DNA of 64,000 nucleotides from Ezakiella peruensis (GTDB lineage Bacteria > Bacillota > Clostridia > Tissierellales > Peptoniphilaceae), in assembly GCF_900215725.1 (NCBI RefSeq), contig NZ_LT962469.1:907365-971364 (forward strand), given 5' to 3'. The first letter of the stretch is position 1; each line of letters begins with the position of its first letter. This document shows positions 45,254 through 55,874 of this stretch, one piece after another. The notes beneath the pieces are model-generated. The model did no database searches and was not told the origin of the DNA. It saw only the letters and a program-made list of their open reading frames with translations. The position numbers and the translations under genes are program-made.

Positions 45254-46088
45254 TAAAATCTCTCCTCATTTTTTCAACAGCTTCTCTGGTGGCTTCTTCA
45301 AAAGATTTTTCACTCTTTTCAAAGGCCCTGATAATGCCGCGTGATGAATTTACAACTCCGCCATTACCTGAGTTTAAAAGTTCCATTGCATCATGAGCTC
45401 CACCGCCTTGGGCCCCGTAACCTGGTATTAAAAAGAATACATCTTTAAAAGTTTCTCTGATGATCTTGCCCTCATCTGCGTTTTTATTTGTAGCTCCAAT
45501 TACAAAACCAATATTTCTATAGCCAGATTCATTTACAGAATTCCCTGACATTTGGCAAATCTTTTTGCCAATATTCATATAGAGTGGATCGTCTCCAACC
45601 ATGAGCTCTTCAAAATCAGCGCTGCCTGGGTTTGAAGTTTTAATAATTACAAATAAACCCTTGTTTTTCTTTTCAGCATATTCCATATAAGGCTCAATGC
45701 TGTCCAGGCCCATGTATGGATTCAATGTCACGAAGTCACCTTCGTAGTCGCCTTCAAAATAAGCCTTGGCATATTGGCTGGCAGTTGAAGAAATATCAGA
45801 ACGTTTAACGTCATTTATAATTAGGGCGTCTTTCTTTCTTAAGTATTCCAGTGTCCTCTTGTAAGCTTTGAGTCCGTCCAGACCAGCCCCCTCATAGTAG
45901 GCAGCTTGTGGTTTATAAACAGCGACCAAATCATGGGTGGCATCTATAATTGCCTTGTTGTAAGAAAAAATTTTTTCTTCAATGCTTAGGTCCTTTACAA
46001 AGTCTGGTAGATGGTCAAGGTTTGGGTCCAGGCCCACACAGATGGGCCCCCTCTCCTCAACTCTCTTGTATAATTTATTTATTGACAT
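45243..46088 (-). CDS. pyrF: Orotidine 5'-phosphate decarboxylase (group 2)
   Basis: Converts OMP to UMP. 281 residues, the longer group 2 form: [15 protein letters not shown], the catalytic [15 protein letters not shown] (D-x-K-x-x-D), [15 protein letters not shown] and [12 protein letters not shown] phosphate loop. Overlaps pyrI by 14 bases. Confidence 0.95.
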   Translation of the reverse strand: MSINKLYKRVEERGPICVGLDPNLDHLPDFVKDLSIEEKIFSYNKAIIDATHDLVAVYKPQAAYYEGAGLDGLKAYKRTLEYLRKKDALIINDVKRSDISSTASQYAKAYFEGDYEGDFVTLNPYMGLDSIEPYMEYAEKKNKGLFVIIKTSNPGSADFEELMVGDDPLYMNIGKKICQMSGNSVNESGYRNIGFVIGATNKNADEGKIIRETFKDVFFLIPGYGAQGGGAHDAMELLNSGNGGVVNSSRGIIRAFEKSEKSFEEATREAVEKMRRDFNVI

Positions 46089-46512
46089 CGTCTTTTACCA
46101 CTTGATGGTCACAGTAAGTGCATTTGTAAATTCCCTTTTCCCTGTCGACCAAATGGAATTCATGTTCTATACCGCGTTCAATACTGGTGATGCATCTTGG
46201 GTTCTTACATTGGATAACTCCAACAACTTTTTCAGGTAGGGTTAGATTAATTTTATCTACAATTTTTTCGTCTTCAATTATATTTACTGTAATTTCAGGA
46301 TCGATAAAGCCAAGAGCTGATAAGTCGAGATCAATTACGTTTTCGATTTTTATAATATCTTTTCTTCCGATCTTGCCTGATTGAGCATTCATAATAAGGG
46401 CAACTGTATAATCAGCATCTCTTAGGCCCAAATAATCAAAAATCTTTACGCCAAGTCCTGCGTGGATGTGGTCTATAACTATACCTTTTTTAATTGAATT
46501 TATACTTAACAT
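46075..46512 (-). CDS. pyrI: Aspartate carbamoyltransferase regulatory subunit
   Basis: Allosteric nucleotide-binding chain of ATCase. 145 residues; N-terminal [20 protein letters not shown] is the CTP/ATP site and the C-terminal zinc domain has [20 protein letters not shown]...CTYC with four cysteines. A PyrI implies an allosteric PyrB-PyrI dodecamer, unlike Bacillus. Overlaps pyrB by 7 bases. Confidence 0.95.
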   Translation of the reverse strand: MLSINSIKKGIVIDHIHAGLGVKIFDYLGLRDADYTVALIMNAQSGKIGRKDIIKIENVIDLDLSALGFIDPEITVNIIEDEKIVDKINLTLPEKVVGVIQCKNPRCITSIERGIEHEFHLVDREKGIYKCTYCDHQVVKDDVNK

Positions 46513-47432
46513 GCTTCTACCCCCAACAATTCCATAATAAGTGCCATTCTTACGAACATTCCGTTTTTAACTTGCCTAAAGTACCATGCACGTGGGTCAT
46601 CGTCGACTTCGTTTGCAATTTCAGTTACACGTGGTAGTGGATGGAGGATTGCAAGGTCTGCTTTAGCAGATTTTAATTTTTCTTCATCCAAGATATATGA
46701 ATCTTTGAGTCTAATATAGTCAGCTTCGTTGAAGAATCTTTCCTTTTGAACCCTTGTCATGTAGAGGACATCCAATTCGTCCATTACATTTTCAAGTCTT
46801 TCCACTTCCTTGTATTCGATATTTTTATCATCTAAAATATTTTTAATATAATCTGGAACGCGAAGTTCTTCAGGAGAAATTAAAACGAATTTAATATTTT
46901 CTCTAATGCTCATGGCCTTGATCAGTGAGTGAACTGTTCTACCAAATTTCAAGTCTCCGCAAAGGCCGATAACCATGTCGGCTAGTCTGCCCTTGCTTTC
47001 TTGAATGGTAAAAAGATCTGTCAGCGTTTGTGTTGGATGTTGGTGGCCACCATCTCCAGCATTAATTAGTGGCACATAAGTATATTCGCGTGCGTAGTTT
47101 GGAGCACCTTCTTTTGGATGTCTCATGGCGATAATATCAGAATAACATCCAACTGTTCTAATTGTGTCGCGTAAGCTTTCACCCTTCTGAACAGAACTAG
47201 AGCCCGGCTCCGAGAAACCAATAACTTGACCGCCAAGTCTTAACATGGCAGCTTCAAATGAAAAACGTGTTCTCGTGCTGGGCTCATAAAATAGGGTAGC
47301 TAATAATTTACCTTTGCAAACATCGGTAAATAATTCAGGTTTATCTTTAATTTTTTGTGCTAGACTCATTACCTCGTCTAATTCCTCTACAGAAAAATCT
47401 GTCGGATCGATATAATTTCTTCCTTTAAGCAT
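46506..47432 (-). CDS. pyrB: Aspartate carbamoyltransferase catalytic subunit
   Basis: Commits carbamoyl phosphate and aspartate to pyrimidines. 308 residues from the ATG at 47432 (GGAGGA upstream; a longer frame reaches into the terminator hairpin and is rejected). Motifs: the carbamoyl-phosphate site [30 protein letters not shown], and HPLPRV near the C-terminus. First gene of the pyrBIFKDE operon; pyrC and carAB are not in the window. Its leader contains an attenuator. Confidence 0.96.
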   Translation of the reverse strand: MLKGRNYIDPTDFSVEELDEVMSLAQKIKDKPELFTDVCKGKLLATLFYEPSTRTRFSFEAAMLRLGGQVIGFSEPGSSSVQKGESLRDTIRTVGCYSDIIAMRHPKEGAPNYAREYTYVPLINAGDGGHQHPTQTLTDLFTIQESKGRLADMVIGLCGDLKFGRTVHSLIKAMSIRENIKFVLISPEELRVPDYIKNILDDKNIEYKEVERLENVMDELDVLYMTRVQKERFFNEADYIRLKDSYILDEEKLKSAKADLAILHPLPRVTEIANEVDDDPRAWYFRQVKNGMFVRMALIMELLGVEAC

Positions 47433-47453
47433 TGCATCCTCCAATCGTATTTT

Positions 47454-47500
47454 AAAAAAAGCCATCCACAAGGATGGCCTCTACCACCCTCGGTGGATTT
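47454..47500 (-). promoter_or_regulatory. Transcription attenuator of the pyr operon with PyrR-like binding loop
   Basis: In the pyrB leader (read on the minus strand) three mutually exclusive hairpins can form. First, CCACC-GAG-GGUGG within AAUCCACCGAGGGU, which resembles the PyrR consensus ARUCCNGNGAGGYU at 12 of 14 positions. Second, an antiterminator GGGUGG-UAGAGG-CCAUCC. Third, a terminator GCCAUCC-UUGU-GGAUGGC followed by seven U. This is the order of known PyrR attenuators. PyrR itself is not in the window. Confidence 0.75.
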
Positions 47501-47511
47501 TTATCTAAATA

Positions 47512-47540
47512 ATTATACATCAAGACCAAGGGCCTGTCAA
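47512..47540 (-). promoter_or_regulatory. Promoter of the pyr operon
   Basis: Perfect consensus TTGACA and TATAAT with 17-base spacing; predicted start near 47505, a few bases before the attenuator loop. Confidence 0.85.
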
Positions 47541-47593
47541 GTATTTTTAAAAAATATTTTTAATATTTTTCTTTGCACTTTATTTATTTTTTT

Positions 47594-47624
47594 CAAAAAA
47601 AGAGGGACTATAAATCCCTCTTAT
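47594..47624 (-). terminator. Terminator of tpl
   Basis: AAGAGGGA-TTTATAG-TCCCTCTT followed by five or more T on the minus strand. Confidence 0.85.
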
Positions 47625-47629
47625 AAATT

Positions 47630-49081
<1,452 letters not shown>

Positions 49082-49083
49082 TT

Positions 49084-49112
49084 ATTATATTAAAAAGCAT
49101 TGTGTATGTCAA
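49084..49112 (-). promoter_or_regulatory. Promoter of tpl
   Basis: Perfect TTGACA and TATAAT with 17-base spacing. The leader of about 55 bases shows no evident terminator. Confidence 0.85.
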
Positions 49113-49188
49113 TGGATTTTTTAATAAAATATAACTTTTTACAAAAATAGTTAGCACTTTATCAACCATCAGTGATATCAATTATAAG

Positions 49189-49217
49189 TTGAAGAGCAAA
49201 TTAAAAATTGCTATACT
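49189..49217 (+). promoter_or_regulatory. Promoter of the ogt-like gene
   Basis: TTGAAG and TATACT with 17-base spacing. Confidence 0.6.
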
Positions 49218-49238
49218 TATGAAGGGAGGTATCAGTGC

Positions 49239-49699
49239 ATGAACTTTGTAATAAAAACTGCCATTGGCAATTTAAAAATTACCTGTGAGGACTCACATAT
49301 TATAAGAATTGAAATGACAGATGAAAACGAAAATAAAAATTTAAATAAAATGCAAAATGAAATTAAAAAAAATTTGCGGATTATTTTAAGGGTCAGGGCC
49401 TCTTGGATGATCTACCTATTAAAATAAAAGCGACTGCCTTTAGGGAAAAAGTTTATAAAGAATTATTATTAGTCCCCTACGGTCAGACGGTCACTTACAA
49501 AGACCTAGCCATGAGAATTAACAATCCCAAGGCAGCCCGAGCTGTTGGCTCTGCTATGAAAAATAACCCCCTGCCATTTGTAATTCCCTGCCACCGAGTT
49601 GTGGGCACAAATAATCCCGGAGCCTATGCCTATGGAGCGGACTTAAAATACTTTTTGCTCAATATGGAAAAAGCAAATGCCCAAAAATTTAATCTATGA
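49239..49699 (+). pseudogene. ogt: Methylated-DNA-protein cysteine methyltransferase, frameshifted at a poly-A run
   Basis: This family repairs O6-alkylguanine by suicidal transfer to a cysteine. The gene begins at ATG 49239 (GGGAGG upstream) and runs in one frame to the A8 run at 49365-49372; from there homology goes on in another frame as ADYFKGQGLLDDLPIKIKATAFREKVYKELL, PYGQTVTYKDLA and the active site IPCHRVVG, to 49699. One more A in the run would restore a single protein of about 153 residues. As written the first frame ends at 49427, before the active site. Causes may be mutation, sequencing error, or slippage of polymerase on the A run that gives some full protein. The second part has no good start of its own. 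Confidence 0.85.
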
Positions 49700-49775
49700 T
49701 TTTTTCATAATTTCTATTATAATATGACTTGGAGATTTAAATGAAAATTTAAATAATAATAATTTATTAAACGCA

Positions 49776-49809
49776 AAAGCCTGGGTGCATTTCAGCAAAC
49801 CCAGGCTTT
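49776..49809. terminator. Bidirectional terminator between the ogt-like and DUF4097 genes
   Basis: AAAGCCTGGGT and ACCCAGGCTTT, 11 perfect pairs with a 12-base loop; A-rich and T-rich sides allow use in both directions. Confidence 0.75.
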
Positions 49810-49843
49810 AATTGTATCTTTTAACTTTATTTATAATATTTTA

Positions 49844-50947
49844 TTAATCAATATTTACAGATCCAAAAGAAGATTCTACATTTATTATGAGACTTGTCTC
49901 ATCATCTACATAATCATCCGTATAGGCAATAATTTTATTACCTATCTCTTCGAATCTGGTAAACCTATAGCCGAAAAACTCTCTGGAATTCGATCTCTTC
50001 TTCCTCCTACCTATGAGTTTAACTGGCTTGTCAAGCCCGTCTAAGCCTAAGTTAATACTGCCAGAAACAACTTCAATGTCGATCTTTTCAGCTGAGTTTC
50101 TAATGTCATCAATTTCAACTTTACCCGAAACCGTCTCTAAGTAGGAGTTTTTATAATCGATTTCATCTGCAACAACCTTGCCAGAAACTGTGCTTGCATT
50201 TAAATTTGTACCGGAAATATTGTCTATTTCAACCTTGCCAGAAACTGCTTCGATATTTGCCTTGTCCATCTTGGAGTTTTTAACCATAACCTTGCCAGAA
50301 ACTGCTTCTATATCTGCTTCATCCGCATTTAATCCTTCAGCCTCTATGCAGCCGGAAACATTTTCTAATTTGATTTCTTCAAAATTCCTCTTTGGCAGGG
50401 TCAACCTTATATCAGAAATGTAGGAGTCGGCCTTGTATTTTTTAAACTTTGGTTTAACCTTTAGAGTGTCTCCTTCAAGGTAAATATCATAGTAATCATT
50501 TTTATTGTTCTTGTTGTCTCTTTCGTCGTATTTAATGTCGATTTCAACTTTTATTTGGTCTGACAAATCTGTGATTACATCTAATCTACCGCGTATGTTT
50601 TCAACATCAATGCCTTTTACTTCACCATCCTCATTTAAGTCATGAGTATACTCTTGCCTGGTCCTAGCATTTAAATCTTCAAAGCAAGATCCTATATTTA
50701 CGCTGATGCCTTCCCACAGATTATCCAGATTTAATTTCTTAATGGCCTCTTCGGTCTTGGTGCCAATCTTTGAAATGGAATCTGTGACCTTGTCTACAAA
50801 GCTATCATCAAAAACCTTGTTAGAAGATTTGCTTTTCTTTTCTTGACTCTTGTTTTCACCAATGGCGTCCAAGAGTTTTAAGGCTTCATCATTTGTAATC
50901 TTGCCATCCTTTAGCATCTCTAGAATCATTTCTCTTTCTCTACTCAT
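49844..50947 (-). CDS. DUF4097-type beta-helix protein with SHOCT-like N-terminus
   Basis: 367 residues. The first ~30 residues (REREMILEMLKDGKITNDEALKLLDAIG) form a SHOCT-like helix pair found in envelope-stress regulators and LiaI/PspC-type proteins. From about residue 110 the chain is an acidic beta-helix built of ~20-residue turns, each with V-S-G-K/C/S (six cases), the mark of DUF4097. No signal peptide or membrane segment is seen. It lies 13 bases after the DUF2089 gene in the same unit; together they resemble known Firmicutes pairs whose function is unproven, probably in sensing envelope state. Confidence 0.8.
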   Translation of the reverse strand: MSREREMILEMLKDGKITNDEALKLLDAIGENKSQEKKSKSSNKVFDDSFVDKVTDSISKIGTKTEEAIKKLNLDNLWEGISVNIGSCFEDLNARTRQEYTHDLNEDGEVKGIDVENIRGRLDVITDLSDQIKVEIDIKYDERDNKNNKNDYYDIYLEGDTLKVKPKFKKYKADSYISDIRLTLPKRNFEEIKLENVSGCIEAEGLNADEADIEAVSGKVMVKNSKMDKANIEAVSGKVEIDNISGTNLNASTVSGKVVADEIDYKNSYLETVSGKVEIDDIRNSAEKIDIEVVSGSINLGLDGLDKPVKLIGRRKKRSNSREFFGYRFTRFEEIGNKIIAYTDDYVDDETSLIINVESSFGSVNID

Positions 50948-50960
50948 AAGAACCTCCTTT

Positions 50961-51323
50961 TTATTTATATTCTTTTAAAAGTTCAGTGGCTTCTTCAGGG
51001 CTAATCTCCCCTTCATTAAGCCTGTTTAAGATATCTATCCTAGACTCTTCTTTGCCTACATCGTGACCAAGAGATTTAATTACACCATCCAGTTTATTCC
51101 TAACCGTTGGATAGGATATGCCCAATTCCTTCTCAATCTCTTTGATTGACCCCCTCTTCATTACAAAAATTTCTATAAAATCTTTTTCCTCTTGGCTGAG
51201 CTTTGAAAACTTATCTTCTTCAAAGTCGCCTTTAATAGTTGTCCCGCAATTCTCGCAGGAGACCTCTTTGATAATTAAAGATCCTCCGCAAACCGGACAG
51301 GATGATAATTTTTTATTTGCCAT
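50961..51323 (-). CDS. DUF2089 zinc-ribbon/HTH regulator
   Basis: 120 residues. An N-terminal zinc ribbon (CPVCGGSLIIKEVSCENCG) is followed by a helix-turn-helix resembling sigma-factor region 4 (SIKEIEKELGISYPTVRNKLDGVI), then a C-terminal helix pair with ILNRLNEGEISPEEATELL, the same SHOCT-like unit as in the downstream DUF4097 protein. Such DUF2089 proteins are likely DNA-binding regulators of their own operon. A consensus-like promoter precedes it. Confidence 0.85.
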   Translation of the reverse strand: MANKKLSSCPVCGGSLIIKEVSCENCGTTIKGDFEEDKFSKLSQEEKDFIEIFVMKRGSIKEIEKELGISYPTVRNKLDGVIKSLGHDVGKEESRIDILNRLNEGEISPEEATELLKEYK

Positions 51324-51340
51324 ATGATCACCTCAAGTAT

Positions 51341-51369
51341 ATTTTAACACCTCTTTTAATATTTGTCAA
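51341..51369 (-). promoter_or_regulatory. Promoter of the DUF2089-DUF4097 operon
   Basis: TTGACA and TAAAAT, 17-base spacing, TG one base before the -10. Confidence 0.7.
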
Positions 51370-51464
51370 TAATATTAAGATTAAAATTAATAAAATTAAT
51401 TTAATAATTAATATTTTTAAAATTTCGTTTGAAAATTTGCTCTATCACTTTTTATCTTATAGGT

Positions 51465-51493
51465 TTGATAAAATTATTTAATAATGCTATAAT
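51465..51493 (+). promoter_or_regulatory. Promoter of the pst operon
   Basis: TTGATA and TATAAT, 17-base spacing, TGC directly before the -10 (extended). No clear Pho box was recognised. Confidence 0.7.
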
Positions 51494-51532
51494 ATCAAAT
51501 GAACATTTTTATTTTTTAAGGAGGAAATATTA

Positions 51533-52420
51533 ATGAAAAAAACATTAGCAATTATTATTGCAGCCCTACTTTTATTCGTAGGATGCACCAAGCCTGCTGA
51601 TTCAGGCGAAAAAGCATCTGATGCAAGTGGCGAATTATCATTCGCAGGTTCATCAACACTCGGACCTGTAGTATCAGCAGTCACAGATGACTTCAAATCA
51701 AATTACAAAACTTGGAAAGAATACGACAATAGCCTAGCAGACAAACCTGTTGTAGTAAATGTGTCAACTGGCGGTTCAGGTGCTGGTATTAAAGCTATCC
51801 AAGAGAAAACTGCAGACTTTGGTATGCTTGCTCGCGACTTAAAAGACAGCGAAAAAGAAATTGAAAATTTGGTTGTAAATAAAATCGGTATCGACGCTCT
51901 TACAATTTCTGTTAACCCAGAAAACCCAATTTGCAATTTGGTTGATGATCTTTCAAGCGAAGAAATCAAAAAATTCTTCTCAGGCGAATACAAAAAATGG
52001 TCAGACTTTGACCCAAGCCTACCTGATGAAGAAATCGTTGTGGTTGCTAGAGACTTAGGCGGCGGAGCCCACCAAGTTTTCCAAAAAGTTATCATGGGTG
52101 AAACACCAGTTCGCGAAGACGTTATCCAAGCCCCATCAATGGGTGCCCTAGTTCAAAAAGTTATTGAAAACAAGAACGCTATCGGCTATGCATCATTTGG
52201 TGTATCAAACCAAAACGAAGGTAAACTATTCCCTATCAAGGTTAATGGCGTTGCAGCAACTGAAGAAACAATCTTAAATGGTTCATATATCATTTCAAGA
52301 CCACTAATTATTGTTCACGACGGAGAATTAAAAGGTGAAGCAAAAGCTTTTATGGATTATTTAAAATCAGATAAGGGCGAAGCTATCCTTCACGACCTAG
52401 GATTTGTTCCTGTAAAATAG
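51533..52420 (+). CDS. pstS: Phosphate ABC transporter substrate-binding lipoprotein
   Basis: Captures phosphate outside the membrane for the high-affinity Pst importer. 295 residues; signal with lipobox FVGC (Cys ~21), the phosphate loop FAGSSTLGPV, VNVSTGGSGAGIKAIQEKTADFGMLARDLKDSE and ARDLGGGAHQVF. GGAGG precedes the ATG. First gene of pstSCAB, 19 bases before pstC. Confidence 0.94.
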   Translation: MKKTLAIIIAALLLFVGCTKPADSGEKASDASGELSFAGSSTLGPVVSAVTDDFKSNYKTWKEYDNSLADKPVVVNVSTGGSGAGIKAIQEKTADFGMLARDLKDSEKEIENLVVNKIGIDALTISVNPENPICNLVDDLSSEEIKKFFSGEYKKWSDFDPSLPDEEIVVVARDLGGGAHQVFQKVIMGETPVREDVIQAPSMGALVQKVIENKNAIGYASFGVSNQNEGKLFPIKVNGVAATEETILNGSYIISRPLIIVHDGELKGEAKAFMDYLKSDKGEAILHDLGFVPVK

Positions 52421-52439
52421 TTTTAAAGGAGGTAAAGAT

Positions 52440-53300
52440 ATGAAGAAGAACGATAAATTTTTTAAAGGTATTCTCTCTGTCTTTACCTTTTTTTCTATTT
52501 CTTTATTGTTTTTAGTTTTGATTTTTATAATTATAGAAAGTTTACCATTTTTTAAAAATCATTCCATAATTGAATTTATTTCAGGAAAGACTTGGCGACG
52601 AGGAGTTGAATTAGAGCTTGGCCTCTTGCCAATCATCTTGGCCAGCGCCTACACATCTTTTCTTGCAATATTATTTGCCACACCAATTTCCCTAGGGCTT
52701 AGCTTGCTTATAGTCGGCTATGTCCCTGGCAAGTACAAGAAATACATAAATAATTTATTAAATATCCTGGCTGGAGTTCCGTCAGTTATTTACGGATTTT
52801 TAGGCTTAACCGTTATAGTCAAAATTTTTGAAGATAAATTTAATTTAGCTACTGGCGAGTCTGTTCTGGCTGGCGGCATCCTCTTGGCCCTGATGATTAT
52901 CCCCTATATAACTTCAGTCACCTTTGATAAGATGGAAGAGTCTTATCAAAAATACAATGAAATCTACAAGTCACTCGGACTAAGCAAGGACTTTTTCTTA
53001 AGGAAAATCATTATTAAGGATGCCCTTAAAAATATTATCGCAGGCATAATCCTTGGGCTGGGTAGAGCCTTTGGTGAAACTATGGCCGTTATGATGGTAA
53101 TTGGCAACGCGCCAATTATGCCGACACTATTGAGCAAGGGGCAAACCATTCCTTCGCTCATTGCCCTAGAGATGGGTATGGTCGAACTAAACAGCATGCA
53201 CTACCACAGCCTCTACGCTGCTGGCCTAGTCCTAATGCTTATAACAATACTTACAAATATTTTATTTTCCTTTATAGTTACTAAGGGGGACCAAAGATGA
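52440..53300 (+). CDS. pstC: Phosphate ABC transporter permease PstC
   Basis: 286 residues, six membrane helices. One N-terminal helix leads to FKNHSIIEFISGKTWRRG, then the family stretch LNILAGVPSVIYGFLGLTVIV and the EAA-type loop YKSLGLSKDFFLRKIIIKDALKNIIAGIILGLGRAFGETMAV that docks PstB. Overlaps pstA by 4 bases. Confidence 0.94.
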   Translation: MKKNDKFFKGILSVFTFFSISLLFLVLIFIIIESLPFFKNHSIIEFISGKTWRRGVELELGLLPIILASAYTSFLAILFATPISLGLSLLIVGYVPGKYKKYINNLLNILAGVPSVIYGFLGLTVIVKIFEDKFNLATGESVLAGGILLALMIIPYITSVTFDKMEESYQKYNEIYKSLGLSKDFFLRKIIIKDALKNIIAGIILGLGRAFGETMAVMMVIGNAPIMPTLLSKGQTIPSLIALEMGMVELNSMHYHSLYAAGLVLMLITILTNILFSFIVTKGDQR

Positions 53301-54127
53301 GAAAGTTTAAAGATACAATTTTTAAGGTCCTACTTTTTATAAATTTATTGATATTTGCATCTATACTTATCGCCCTCTTCTCTAAATTAATTAAAGAAGG
53401 GGCACATGTCCTATCTTGGGATTTTCTCTTTGGAAGCCCATCTGGCCTGCCTCCAGGAAAGGAAGGCGGCATTTGGCCAGCCATAATAGGTTCGCTTATA
53501 ACATTTTTCTTGTCGTCCTTTATTTCATCAATTCTAGCTTTGATGACGGCAATTTATATTGTCTTTTACCTAAAGGAAGGCAGAACTAAAAATATTTTAA
53601 GAATTATAATCCAATGCATATCAGGTATTCCATCAATTGTCCTAGGACTCTTTGGATATACCTTACTCGTATACAAGCTAAGACTAGGCAGGTCAGTATT
53701 ATCTGCATCTGCAACTTTAGCGGTAATGATCTTTCCCTTTATGGAAATAAGGATGGAGAAATTATTTATAAATTACGACTATGATAAATTAGAAACTGCT
53801 CTCTCACTAGGAATTGACAAAGGCTTTGTAATTAGACATATAGTTTTAAAGGGCCTAAGAAATAAAATTATCCAAACCGTTACACTCGGTGGGAGCTTGG
53901 CTATTGGTGCCACAGCTCCAATAATGCTCACAGGAGCTGTTATCCACACTGGCATACCAAGCGGGCTATTTAAACCCTTTATGGCCCTGCCTTACCACTT
54001 ATATATTTTAATTAACGAAGGCATTTCAACCACCATGGGCTACGGGACAGCCCTCGTCCTTATGATAATCCTACTTATCATAAACACATTCTCTCTTTTG
54101 ATAGGAGGTAAAGATGACAATTATTAG
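53297..54127 (+). CDS. pstA: Phosphate ABC transporter permease PstA
   Basis: 276 residues, six membrane helices, partner of PstC. Family blocks: CISGIPSIVLGLFGYTLLV, ETALSLGIDKGFVIRHIVLKGLRNKIIQTVTLGGSLAIGATAPIMLTGAV (ATPase docking loop) and GIPSGLFKPFMALPYHLYILI. Overlaps pstB by 14 bases. Confidence 0.94.
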   Translation: MRKFKDTIFKVLLFINLLIFASILIALFSKLIKEGAHVLSWDFLFGSPSGLPPGKEGGIWPAIIGSLITFFLSSFISSILALMTAIYIVFYLKEGRTKNILRIIIQCISGIPSIVLGLFGYTLLVYKLRLGRSVLSASATLAVMIFPFMEIRMEKLFINYDYDKLETALSLGIDKGFVIRHIVLKGLRNKIIQTVTLGGSLAIGATAPIMLTGAVIHTGIPSGLFKPFMALPYHLYILINEGISTTMGYGTALVLMIILLIINTFSLLIGGKDDNY

Positions 54128-54845
54128 CACAAAAGATTTGAACATTTACTATGGTGACAATCATGTTGTCAAGAATGTAAATATAGATTTTGCAGAAAAT
54201 AAAATAACATCTATAATTGGGCCATCGGGTTGTGGTAAAACTACATTTTTGGTTACCTTAAATAAGATTATTGAAGAGCGTGGCGGATCCTATACGGGCG
54301 AAATTTTTTATATGGATAAAAATATAAATTCCTACGATATAAATGACCTAAGAAAACAAATTGGCATGGTCTTTCAAAAGCCAACACCCTTTCCTTTATC
54401 TATCAAAGGCAATGTGGAACTCGCCCTCAAATATCATAATATGAATTATAAAGATGCGGCTATTGAAGCTATAAAAAAAGTTAGTCTCTATGATGAAGTC
54501 GCCAACGACCTAGACAAATCGGCCTTTGAACTTTCTGGCGGCCAACAGCAAAGGCTGTCTATAGCTAGAAGCATAGCCATCAAGCCCAAAGTCCTTTTAC
54601 TTGATGAACCCTGCTCTAGTTTAGACATACGAAACACAGAAAAAATCGAAAGACTCTTGGTCAATCTCAAGGACGAAATCACTATAATAATCGTTACCCA
54701 CAACCTCCAGCAAGCAAAGAGGATTTCGGATAACACACTCTTTATGTTAAACGGAGAATTAATTGAGTGGGGACCGACAAATCAAATATTTGAAAACCCA
54801 AAAGACAAACGCACAGAAGATTATGTAGCTGGCTTATTTGGATAA
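54114..54845 (+). CDS. pstB: Phosphate ABC transporter ATP-binding protein
   Basis: 243 residues. Walker A GPSGCGKTT, Q-loop MVFQKPTPFPLSIKGNV (typical of PstB), signature LSGGQQQRLSIAR, Walker B LLLDEPCSSLD and VTHN switch. The usual PstB pattern DEP(T/C)S-x-LD is kept. phoU does not follow; a bidirectional terminator closes the operon. Confidence 0.95.
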   Translation: MTIISTKDLNIYYGDNHVVKNVNIDFAENKITSIIGPSGCGKTTFLVTLNKIIEERGGSYTGEIFYMDKNINSYDINDLRKQIGMVFQKPTPFPLSIKGNVELALKYHNMNYKDAAIEAIKKVSLYDEVANDLDKSAFELSGGQQQRLSIARSIAIKPKVLLLDEPCSSLDIRNTEKIERLLVNLKDEITIIIVTHNLQQAKRISDNTLFMLNGELIEWGPTNQIFENPKDKRTEDYVAGLFG

Positions 54846-54867
54846 AAATTATATTTACACAAAAGAA

Positions 54868-54900
54868 AAACTGCTTTGATTTTTAATTTCAAAGCAGTTT
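54868..54900. terminator. Bidirectional terminator between pstB and oppF
   Basis: AAACTGCTTTG and CAAAGCAGTTT, 11 perfect pairs, with T-rich tails on both sides. Confidence 0.85.
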
Positions 54901-54922
54901 TATTTTTATAAATAATAATTAA

Positions 54923-55873
54923 TTATACCAAGTGGCAAGCTACGAAGTGTCCTGGAGATACTTCTCTTATTTGTGGGTGTGGACCATCGCAAATGCCTTC
55001 TTTTCTATTTTTACATCTTCCATAGAATACACATCTATCTGGTGGATCAATTGGAGAAGGTACATCGCCTTCAAGGATAATCCTATTTGCATGATAGTCA
55101 TATTCAGGAACAGGTATAGCTGATAAGAGCGCCTGAGTATATGGATGCAAGGCATTTTCAAAGATCGCCTTGTAGTCTGCAAGTTCAACCATACGGCCCA
55201 AATACATAACAGCAACCCTGTCCGACAAGTGTCTTACGACTGAAAGGTCATGAGATATAAATAGATAGGTAAGATCTTTGTCTTGTTGAATGTCTTGAAG
55301 TAGGTTCAAAACTTGAGCTTGAATAGAAACGTCAAGAGCAGATACTGGTTCGTCGAGGACGATAAATTCTGGCTTCATAACCAGGGCCCTTGCTATACCA
55401 ATTCTTTGCCTTCTACCACCGTCAAGTTCATGAGGATATGAGTTCATTAATCTCTTTTCAAGACCAACTGTTTCCATCATTTCAAGAACTACTTCTTCAA
55501 TTTCCTTTTTATCCTTGTAAATCTTGTTTACATACAAAGCATCAGCTATAAGATCAAAGGTATTTAATCTTGGGTTTAGTGATGAATATGGATCTTGGAA
55601 AACAATTTGCATTTCCCGTCTTAAGAGGCGCAAATCTTTTTTGCTGTGCCTATCCATAATGTTTTCGCCATTTAGGTAAATTTCACCTGAGGTTGGTTCG
55701 TGTAGTCTAATTATAGCACGGCCTGCAGTGGATTTACCGCATCCAGATTCACCAACCAGTCCTAAAGTTTCACCCTTATCGATATATAAGGACAAATCTT
55801 CAACAGCATGTAAGAGACCTTTTTTAGTAGGAAAGTATTTTTTTAAATTTTTAACTTCAATAAAATGATCCAT
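54923..55873 (-). CDS. oppF: Oligopeptide/dipeptide ABC transporter ATPase (OppF/DppF)
   Basis: 316 residues from the ATG at 55873 (AAGGAGG upstream). Walker A GESGCGKST, signature HELDGGRRQRIGIARAL, where the usual L-S-G-G reads L-D-G-G, Walker B IVLDEPVSALD, and a C-terminal four-cysteine [Fe-S]-like region CVFYGRCKNRKEGIC. The signature change is a small oddity; other members tolerate it (the position is often S). Last gene of the operon; closes in the shared terminator with pstB. Confidence 0.93.
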   Translation of the reverse strand: MDHFIEVKNLKKYFPTKKGLLHAVEDLSLYIDKGETLGLVGESGCGKSTAGRAIIRLHEPTSGEIYLNGENIMDRHSKKDLRLLRREMQIVFQDPYSSLNPRLNTFDLIADALYVNKIYKDKKEIEEVVLEMMETVGLEKRLMNSYPHELDGGRRQRIGIARALVMKPEFIVLDEPVSALDVSIQAQVLNLLQDIQQDKDLTYLFISHDLSVVRHLSDRVAVMYLGRMVELADYKAIFENALHPYTQALLSAIPVPEYDYHANRIILEGDVPSPIDPPDRCVFYGRCKNRKEGICDGPHPQIREVSPGHFVACHLV

Positions 55874-55874
55874 A

